64,000 nt of DNA from Nostoc indistinguendum CM1-VF10 (GTDB lineage Bacteria; Cyanobacteriota; Cyanobacteriia; Cyanobacteriales; Nostocaceae), in the NCBI GenBank assembly GCA_019359215.1, contig JAHHHS010000010.1, positions 62,001 to 126,000 on the forward strand, read 5' to 3'. Numbering within the stretch: the stretch's first letter is position 1; each line of letters opens with the position of its first letter. The position numbers and the translations under genes are program-made. The notes beneath the pieces are model-generated. The model was not told the DNA's origin. It made no database searches and was given only the letters and a program-made list of their open reading frames with translations. This document shows positions 58,513 to 64,000 of this stretch, one piece after another.

Positions 58513-59313
58513 ATGCGCGTGAATACACTCTCAATAGAAATAGGTAAAGCAAAACTGGCACAACGAATCGCCCAATCTACAATAGGCAGCATTATGGTTA
58601 TGGTTTCCGGTACTACTCCCAAAATTCTGATTGTCGATGACGACTTCAGCGTCCGAAATCTCGTCTATCGTTTTTTAAGTCGGAAATATCAAATAGAATC
58701 CGCAGCAGATGGTAAGACTGCCTTATCGTTGTTTGAGCAATTCAACCCAGCTTTAGTGATTCTGGATTGGAATTTACCGGATCTTAATGGTTATAGCCTC
58801 TGCCAAGAAATGCAGAGCCGTACTAATGTTTTAGTGCTGATACTGACTAGTAGGACTGACGAGGCTGATAAAATAAAAATCTTAAGCGCAGGTGCTGATG
58901 ATTTCATGACTAAACCGTTTAGTCTTGCAGAAGTTGAAGTTAGAGTAGAAGCTCTTTTGAGACGGATACGCTACATCAACCCCTCCCCAACACAACGGAT
59001 CATTTTTAAGCAGCTAGTAATTAACCCAGAGGGTCGGGAGGTAACACTTAACGATAAACCTCTTGCTTTAACAGCGTTAGAATTTAATATCTTACATTTT
59101 TTAGCAAGTCATCCTAATCAGGCTTGGAGTCGCCCGCAGCTAATCCAAAAAATCTGGGGTTGCGACTACGTGGGAGATGGTCGGGTAGTTGATGTGCATA
59201 TAGGTCAGCTTCGCAAGAAGATGGAAGTCGATGCTAGCATACCAGAGTTTATTAAGACTGTGAGGGGCTATGGTTACAAGTTTGAAGCTCCCGACGAAAA
59301 TACTAATTCCTGA
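58513..59313 (+). CDS. OmpR-family response regulator
   Basis: A 266-residue protein. The receiver domain (~36-150) has ILIVDDDFSVRN, the phosphorylated aspartate in LVILDWNLPD, the LTS threonine and TKPFS lysine. The winged-helix DNA-binding domain follows (~165-260): LTALEFNILHFLASHPNQ, WGCDYVGDGRVVDVHIGQLRKK in pieces, and TVRGYGYKF. The first ~30 residues are not typical, so the real start may be an ATG at 58594 or 58600. No histidine kinase is adjacent. Confidence 0.94.
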   Translation: MRVNTLSIEIGKAKLAQRIAQSTIGSIMVMVSGTTPKILIVDDDFSVRNLVYRFLSRKYQIESAADGKTALSLFEQFNPALVILDWNLPDLNGYSLCQEMQSRTNVLVLILTSRTDEADKIKILSAGADDFMTKPFSLAEVEVRVEALLRRIRYINPSPTQRIIFKQLVINPEGREVTLNDKPLALTALEFNILHFLASHPNQAWSRPQLIQKIWGCDYVGDGRVVDVHIGQLRKKMEVDASIPEFIKTVRGYGYKFEAPDENTNS

Positions 59314-59624
59314 GCTTTCTGATTTCAGTAGTACTCCATAAAAACAATGACTCAGACGAGTCAGCAAGGGACGTTTGTCCATCACCACTGAGCGGTAATT
59401 TAGGTTAAAGGAAAGGCAAAGGCATTGGCATTCTTGCCACTGATTTGCCACATATTTTTGAGCATTTTTATCATGTAGACACTGTTCTATTTCATCAAAT
59501 AGGCAGCTTTAAACTCGGACTTGCAACGCCGAATAGCCCGCCGCAGGCATCACTCCATAAAGTGTACAAAAGCGCACAAGGTTACGGGGGCAAACCACCG
59601 TGAAAATCATACTTTGGTATTAGC
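59314..59624. other. Intergenic region with a dispersed repeat piece
   Basis: No gene. A GC-rich piece near 59527-59556 (GCCGAATAGCCCGCCGCAGG) looks like a dispersed repeat fragment. Confidence 0.4.
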
Positions 59625-60224
59625 TCAACCTTTCAAATTAACCTTCCTCTCAAGCTTTGACCCATCTTGATGAGATAAAAATTTTTCACTACTGTGATAG
59701 CTTCTTCGCCATTTTTCCAGATGATCTATAGATATTGATTTAGATGTGACGTTCACACCATTTCCTCGCCAAGCAACTTCTGCATCTGTTGTGAAAACCC
59801 CGCATTCTAATTGATCTAACCTCATATTCCAATATTCACTAAACCGACCTTTCAAAGTAATAACTTGCTCAAATACCTTGTTTCGGTGTTTATTTCTTCT
59901 TTTTCTTTCTGTTGCTCCTGTTGCTTCTGTATCAATAAACTTAGTTTCAATTAAAAACAGGCTACCTTTAAAAGTCCGGTAGACAAAATCACACTTTCCT
60001 AAATCTGTATAATCTGAAATTGGAGATTTTTCAAATAACAGTAATTCAGCGCACGAGGGAAACAAGTCTTTAATATTCAGAAATAAATAAGCTTGCAATA
60101 GAAGTTCCTTATCATAAGGAAATAAGATAACTCCTTCAAAAAATTTTTGAATGTCCTCCTGAGTTTGGGGTTGAATGATTTTACAGTATGAAACAAATTT
60201 ATGTAGCTCGTTCACGATCATCAA
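59625..60224 (-). CDS. Possible PD-(D/E)XK nuclease-like protein
   Basis: A 199-residue soluble protein of no recognised named family. In the middle, GKCDFVYRTFKGSLFLIETKFID (~76-98, in pieces) has the D-x(n)-E-x-K spacing of PD-(D/E)XK nucleases. The N-terminal half is helical and ends before the nuclease-like core; the C-terminal part is basic (ERKRRNKHRNK). It lies just upstream-side of dnaE-C on the same strand, 198 bases after its stop, and could be a defence or repair nuclease (inference). Confidence 0.55.
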   Translation of the reverse strand: MMIVNELHKFVSYCKIIQPQTQEDIQKFFEGVILFPYDKELLLQAYLFLNIKDLFPSCAELLLFEKSPISDYTDLGKCDFVYRTFKGSLFLIETKFIDTEATGATERKRRNKHRNKVFEQVITLKGRFSEYWNMRLDQLECGVFTTDAEVAWRGNGVNVTSKSISIDHLEKWRRSYHSSEKFLSHQDGSKLERKVNLKG

Positions 60225-60422
60225 GTTCTAACTCCTTCCCCCGGTCGCAGCCTTAAGGGTCTTAGCATAAAAAGATACCACTCCCTAAAGGAAATCATCA
60301 TCCGCACAAGTGACTAAAAAACTATTACAGTTCTAGGTATGTAAGCCAATTTACTGTTGACAATTCAGCACAACTGATATTTAAGCTGCTTTTCAGTATT
60401 AGTAAACTTTTGATTTCTGACT

Positions 60423-61775
60423 TTAGCTACTAGTCAGCGATTTGATATGAGCAGCAAAACTGGCATTTTGCAAAGCTTGAACGGTTATTCTAGAATCTTG
60501 AACGCAAAATTGCCAACCCAAGCGAACAAGTTTCCGAGAATTTTCAGTTTGTATAATTCCGATCACTGGCATTTTTGCCTTCTCTTTGTCTCCTGACTGT
60601 TCTTGCAAAATTGTTTTCAAGCGATGTAATTCTTCGATGTTACCTGCTTGCTGGGGATTTAATTCCACCATTACCATTTGTACTGTTTCCACTGGTTCTG
60701 CATCTTCAAGAATAAATTGAGTTTGCTCGTCGCGTCGATCTACTTTTCCCCAAATAATTAATCTAGTGTCAACTTGGAGTAGAGAACTAATGCGTTCATA
60801 GGTTTTGGGAAAGACTACAGCTTCCGATTGTGTAGTGAGGTCTTCTATTTGCAAAATTGCCATTTGATCACCTTTTTTAGTAACCACTTTTTTGACGTTA
60901 TTTAACATGACAACTGCACAAAGCCTGGTTTCTTCTCTTTGCTCTCCCAGTTGCGAAAGGTTAATAGGAGTCAAAAGTGGTGCTATTTGCCGTAACGATT
61001 TCAGGGGATGATCTGATACATAAAAGCCTAATAATTCCTTCTCCATCTGCAACTTTTTTTGTGGCGGCAAATCCATTACAGGTTTAGATTTGGGAGCAGT
61101 TTCAAAGGCATTATTTGCTCTTTTATTGGGATTAGAAGAAAATCCGTCGCCTAATAAATCTAAGAGATTTCCTTGACCGCTAGCTCTGTCTTTAGCGCGA
61201 GATTGTGCCCAATCATACACTAATTCTAAGTCGTTAATTAACTGTTGACGGTTGGATTCAATTTTGTCAAATGCTCCACAGTAGATTAGCGATTCCAGAG
61301 TCCGGCGGTTAACAGCACGTAAATCCACGCGATCGCAAAAATCAGCAAGGGATTTAAACTCTCCTGTCTCATTCCTGGCCTCCAAAATACAAGCGATCGC
61401 ACTCTGTCCCACGTTACGCACCGCCGAAAATCCAAACAGAATCTTTCCTGCTGTTGGCGTAAAATCAACACCAGAACGGTTAATATCTGGCGGATCTATG
61501 GAAATACCCATATTTGTACAGTTAGTAATATATCTCTGTACTTTATCGGTATCGCCACTGTTAGCCGTTAACAGTGCCGCCATATATTCCAATGGGTAAT
61601 TAGCTTTTAAATATGCTGTTTGATAAGTTACATAACCATAGGCAGTCGAATGGGATTTATTGAAACAATTAGAAGCTATTAAGCCATTTCTGATCGCAAA
61701 ATTATGGTCATGCTCAACCCCAATATCATAGACATTTTGTTTGCCTAAATATTTGCGTGTGACTATTTTGATCAT
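60423..61775 (-). CDS. dnaE: DNA polymerase III alpha subunit, C-terminal half, with C-terminal split intein
   Basis: A 450-residue protein. Residues 1-36 (MIKIVTRKYLGKQNV...ASN) are a split-intein C-fragment: DHNF block near 23-26 and the terminal Asn36 followed by Cys37 as the extein nucleophile. It differs from the known Nostoc punctiforme fragment at about five positions (from memory). The remaining ~414 residues (NKSHSTAYGYVTYQTAYLKANYP, DRVDLRAVNRRTLES, an OB-fold ILQIEDLTTQSEAVVFPKTY) are the DnaE C-terminal extein. The N-terminal half is encoded elsewhere, and the halves are joined by protein trans-splicing. Confidence 0.97.
   Translation of the reverse strand: MIKIVTRKYLGKQNVYDIGVEHDHNFAIRNGLIASNCFNKSHSTAYGYVTYQTAYLKANYPLEYMAALLTANSGDTDKVQRYITNCTNMGISIDPPDINRSGVDFTPTAGKILFGFSAVRNVGQSAIACILEARNETGEFKSLADFCDRVDLRAVNRRTLESLIYCGAFDKIESNRQQLINDLELVYDWAQSRAKDRASGQGNLLDLLGDGFSSNPNKRANNAFETAPKSKPVMDLPPQKKLQMEKELLGFYVSDHPLKSLRQIAPLLTPINLSQLGEQREETRLCAVVMLNNVKKVVTKKGDQMAILQIEDLTTQSEAVVFPKTYERISSLLQVDTRLIIWGKVDRRDEQTQFILEDAEPVETVQMVMVELNPQQAGNIEELHRLKTILQEQSGDKEKAKMPVIGIIQTENSRKLVRLGWQFCVQDSRITVQALQNASFAAHIKSLTSS
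61668..61775 (-). other. Split intein C-terminal fragment (IntC) within dnaE
   Basis: The first 36 codons of the gene, with codon 37 (TGT at 61665-61667) encoding the Cys+1. It acts with an N-fragment from the other dnaE gene to splice the polymerase halves. The Asn-Cys junction and the DHNF block are intact, so splicing should be functional. Confidence 0.95.
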
Positions 61776-62325
61776 CCTACCCTACTCCCTAAAAAACTTT
61801 CGCGAATTTTTTTTTGCCAAATTATTTAATTGATAAAATGATGACAATTGTAAATTTAGTAATATTATAATAAAAAATTATATCACTATAAAAGGCTGCT
61901 ATAGTCTTAGGCAGGATTAGCAAAGTATATCAAAATTTTGTTAAACCATTAAATAGACAGTTAACAGCATTATAATTGCTGTTTTAAAGCTTATTAAACA
62001 CGTTCCAATACATATTAATCCGCTTAGTCAGATGCCTGGGTAGTGGGGAAGAAGCAGAGGATCTGTTAGGGACTTCCAAATAAAAAAATTTTAAGATCAG
62101 GGAGCAGGGGAGAGGGTTTCCAGCTTTTATTGACAATAAAAATGGTGCAACTTGTAGGCGCAACGGCTTAGTGAAGTTCAGAAATTGAATAATTTATTTT
62201 TTGGAGTTCTTTTAGCTGGGGAGAAAAGTTTTACCTTATGTACCCTGCCTGTGTGCCTCTTTCCAATGCCCAATGCGTCAGTTACTATCGTTGAAAAGTA
62301 ACTCAGTATTAGAGGGTGTGGGTAG
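61776..62325. other. Divergent promoter region for dnaE-C and the SGNH gene
   Basis: No gene. It is very AT-rich near 61800-61900. At 62067 the sequence TTAGGGACTTCC(A) plus an A run matches a repeat near 20257. The dnaE-C gene thus has its own promoter. Confidence 0.5.
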
Positions 62326-63297
62326 GTGAAAGTGACGCTAATCGTAATTTTGGCGGTGGTTGTGGGATTGTTTGTGGTAGTCGAGATTGGGCTGCGATCG
62401 CTCTTTGGCTTTGGTAATCCTTTGATTTATATTGGCGATGAGCAGATTGGTTATTTATTGGCTCCTAGTCAGCGTACCCGTCGTTTTGGTAATCGCATTG
62501 AAATTAATGAGTATTCTATGCGAAGTAGTCCGATTAAAAAGACACCTGCACCTTCTGGACTGCGAATTTTACTGTTAGGGGATTCTATTGCTAATGGTGG
62601 CTGGTGGACAGATCAGACTAATACAATATCCACCATGATGATGCGTTCTCTGGCATCATCCACTAATAGTAATTATCAGGAAGTAGAAGTGCTAAATGCT
62701 TCAGCTAACTCTTGGGGGCCAAGGAACGAGTTAGCTTATTTACAGAAGTTTGGCAATTTCAACTCGCAAGCAGTAGTGTTATTAATTAATACCGATGATT
62801 TGTTTGCTACTCCTGCCACTTCTTTACCAGTAGGACGCGATCGCAACTATCCCGATAGTAAACCTCCTCTAGCATTGGTGGAAGTGTGGCAACGTTATAT
62901 CGCCAAGCAACAGCCAATTCCCGAAATCAAAGCAGTGCAAAATGAAGCAGGCGATCGCGTAGGGATTAATCTGGAGGCGATCGGCAAAATTCAAGCCCTG
63001 ACTCGCCAAACCAACAGCCAATTTTTACTAGTCATGACTCCCTTACTGCGAGAAGTTGGCGAACCAGGCCCCCGCGATTACGAAATTAAAGCACGCCAGC
63101 GCTTGAACGATTTTACTAAAGCACAACAAATTAACTATATAGACTTTTTACCGATATTCAATTCAACTACCAACCCACAAGCCTTGTATCACGACCACAT
63201 TCACCTCAACTTACAAGGTAATAAATTTGTCAGTGAAGTTATGGAGCGATCGCTTTTGGAAATATTAGGGGAGATACCACTTCTTCAGAGCTACTAA
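62326..63297 (+). CDS. Membrane-anchored SGNH/GDSL hydrolase
   Basis: A 323-residue protein from a GTG start, with an N-terminal membrane helix (~3-22). Block I is ILLLGDSIANGGWW with the catalytic serine. VLLINTDDLF and the C-terminal block DHIHLNLQG with aspartate-histidine complete the catalytic set. It resembles cyanobacterial GDSL-family acetyl-esterase-like proteins on the periplasmic side. Several HIP1 sites in the gene are normal for this genome. Substrate unknown; cell-envelope polysaccharide deacetylation is plausible. Confidence 0.85.
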   Translation: MKVTLIVILAVVVGLFVVVEIGLRSLFGFGNPLIYIGDEQIGYLLAPSQRTRRFGNRIEINEYSMRSSPIKKTPAPSGLRILLLGDSIANGGWWTDQTNTISTMMMRSLASSTNSNYQEVEVLNASANSWGPRNELAYLQKFGNFNSQAVVLLINTDDLFATPATSLPVGRDRNYPDSKPPLALVEVWQRYIAKQQPIPEIKAVQNEAGDRVGINLEAIGKIQALTRQTNSQFLLVMTPLLREVGEPGPRDYEIKARQRLNDFTKAQQINYIDFLPIFNSTTNPQALYHDHIHLNLQGNKFVSEVMERSLLEILGEIPLLQSY

Positions 63298-63353
63298 AGT
63301 GGTCTATTCTACCCAAAAAAAAGTTTGTAGGGAGCAATTTATGCTTCAAGCGA

Positions 63354-63595
63354 TTAAATAACACTCAGTAGCAGAGCAGGCGTATTTGGCTTAGTTCTAT
63401 AGGCATCAGCACCTTGGTTTTTGTCCATAAGCGATGAATTGCCTGATTGTTGCTACCAAAAATTACAATAGGTCTTGTTGATTAGTCGAATTTGTTTTGA
63501 TGAAGCGACACAATTCAAATCCACTCATTCTTGGTATTACTACATCACTAATAATTGTATCTGGCTTTACTTTTAATATTTTTATATAGCTTATC
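63354..63595 (-). pseudogene. Fragmented response-regulator receiver domain
   Basis: Minus-strand reading gives VKPDTIISDVVIPRMSGFEL (phosphorylated aspartate region), then, after a frame change near 63470, PIVIFGSNNQAIHRLW. After a second change near 63422 it reads NQGADAYRTKPNTPALL and a stop at 63354. These match one receiver domain in order, broken by at least two indels and missing its start. The element at 63601 lies directly before the fragment. Confidence 0.85.
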
Positions 63596-63600
63596 TTGCA

Positions 63601-63697
63601 CTAGTACAGGGTGGCGGAAATAAGCAGACTATTGAAAAGGCATAAACAGCTTATTCCATAATACTTTTGACTTTTTGCTTTTGCCTTGCGGTACTAG
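63601..63697. mobile_element. MITE-like element with CTAGTAC termini and target duplication, copy 2
   Basis: A 97-base segment starts CTAGTACAGGGTGGCGG and ends CTTGCGGTACTAG. Its ends are inverted repeats and match the element at 41474-41584. It is flanked on both sides by TTGCA (63596-63600 and 63698-63702), a five-base target duplication. No coding capacity. Confidence 0.88.
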
Positions 63698-63848
63698 TTG
63701 CATTAATAATATTATAATACAATGACTAACTAATTCTGATTTACCCAGACAATGTTATCTAACTAAAATGGTAGCCATCTAGGTAATACTCAACCTTAGA
63801 TATAAAAAAATGTTGAGTTTTGTGGAGTTATTTCTTAATATTAGAAAA

Positions 63849-64000
63849 TTAAACAATATGTTGAAAGATTACTTTTAGTAAATCTCCTTGAGTAAAAGGC
63901 TTAGTTAAATAGCCTGATGCTCTTACTATCTTAGCTTTAGCTCTATCTAAAAATCCTACTTTTCCTGACACCATAATTACAGGTATATTTTTAAAGTTTG
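63849..64000 (-). CDS. Partial response-regulator receiver (truncated by window end)
   Basis: The minus-strand reading covers ~50 residues of a receiver C-terminus: PVIMVSGKVGFLDRAKAKI, SGYLTKPF with the conserved lysine, then a final helix and TAA at 63849-63851. The start lies beyond the window edge. It resembles PatA/PilG-type cyanobacterial receivers and may relate to the decayed copy next to it. Confidence 0.8.
   Translation of the reverse strand, partial: NFKNIPVIMVSGKVGFLDRAKAKIVRASGYLTKPFTQGDLLKVIFQHIV

Larger units (their letters stand above)
63298..64000. other. Region of decayed and partial response regulators with a mobile element
   Basis: It contains the fragmented receiver at 63354-63595, the element at 63601-63697, an AT-rich gap 63703-63848 and the partial receiver at 63849-64000. 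No intact gene. Confidence 0.7.

Noticed and set aside
60423..61775. dnaE-C looking like a truncated or broken polymerase gene
   Set aside because: The start is an intact split-intein C-fragment with the correct Asn-Cys junction, so the short gene is natural in this lineage.

Overview
The window is chromosomal DNA of a filamentous, heterocyst-type cyanobacterium of the Nostoc/Anabaena group. The evidence is the dense GCGATCGC (HIP1) sites, an rbcL-rbcX-rbcS operon with a nearby Rubisco activase carrying a small-subunit-like tail, a DnaE C-terminal half that begins with a Nostoc-type split intein, many cyanobacteria-specific small families, and abundant heptameric tandem repeats and small dispersed palindromic repeats. 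Identity is inferred from sequence recognition only. No rRNA, tRNA or CRISPR array was seen.

Layout. 0-8 kb (mostly minus strand): a double-glycine-leader-like protein, a CYTH phosphohydrolase, an alpha/beta hydrolase, an M28 peptidase, and a Phd/Doc-type toxin-antitoxin pair whose toxin carries an in-frame stop. 8-20 kb: a TauE/UreH-like membrane protein with its partner, galE, an ABC exporter half with a degenerate catalytic site, a frameshifted secreted nuclease, an SGNH-like protein, a HupE-like protein that has lost its histidines, and two small conserved genes. 20-28 kb: a gene-poor repeat-rich stretch, then rca, a Phd/VapC pair, an SGNH hydrolase and rbcS-rbcX-rbcL, all on the minus strand. 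28-36 kb: a propeller protein, panB, two PD-(D/E)XK-type accessory genes (one frameshifted), trmFO, a fasciclin protein and murF. 36-46 kb: a TerB-like protein with a 45-residue membrane peptide gene upstream, a histone-deacetylase-like hydrolase, an FHA-PAS-GAF-GGDEF-EAL cyclic-di-GMP protein, a two-partner-secretion pore without a visible substrate, and a SWIM-domain protein. 46-53 kb: lpd, trpC, a beta-carbonic anhydrase, a Pmp3-like peptide, SUI1 and trpB. 53-56 kb: three tandem CAP-domain secreted proteins. 56-64 kb: an RNase D-like exonuclease, a rhodanese-like protein lacking the active-site cysteine, an OmpR-type regulator, a PD-(D/E)XK-like protein, dnaE-C with its intein, an SGNH hydrolase and decayed/partial response regulators next to a small transposon-like element with a visible target duplication.

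How the genes work together. The rbc operon, rca and the carbonic anhydrase belong to carbon fixation. The activase tail resembles RbcS and fits recruitment to Rubisco in carboxysomes. trpB, trpC, panB, murF, galE, lpd, trmFO and dnaE-C are housekeeping genes scattered singly, as is usual in cyanobacteria. The accessory genes show repeated decay: nonsense in doc, frameshifts in the nuclease and Uma2 genes, a fragmented response regulator and a fragment after trpB. Either this lineage is losing accessory genes or some are sequencing errors; read-level checking would separate these.

The most notable items are the split-intein DnaE half, the disabled Doc toxin with intact antitoxin, the miniature transposable element with target duplication, the recent CAP gene duplication including its flanks, the histidine-less HupE homologue, the cysteine-less rhodanese with 11-residue repeats, and hairpin-forming leader sequences upstream of rbcL. 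I did not find a clearly new multi-gene system.
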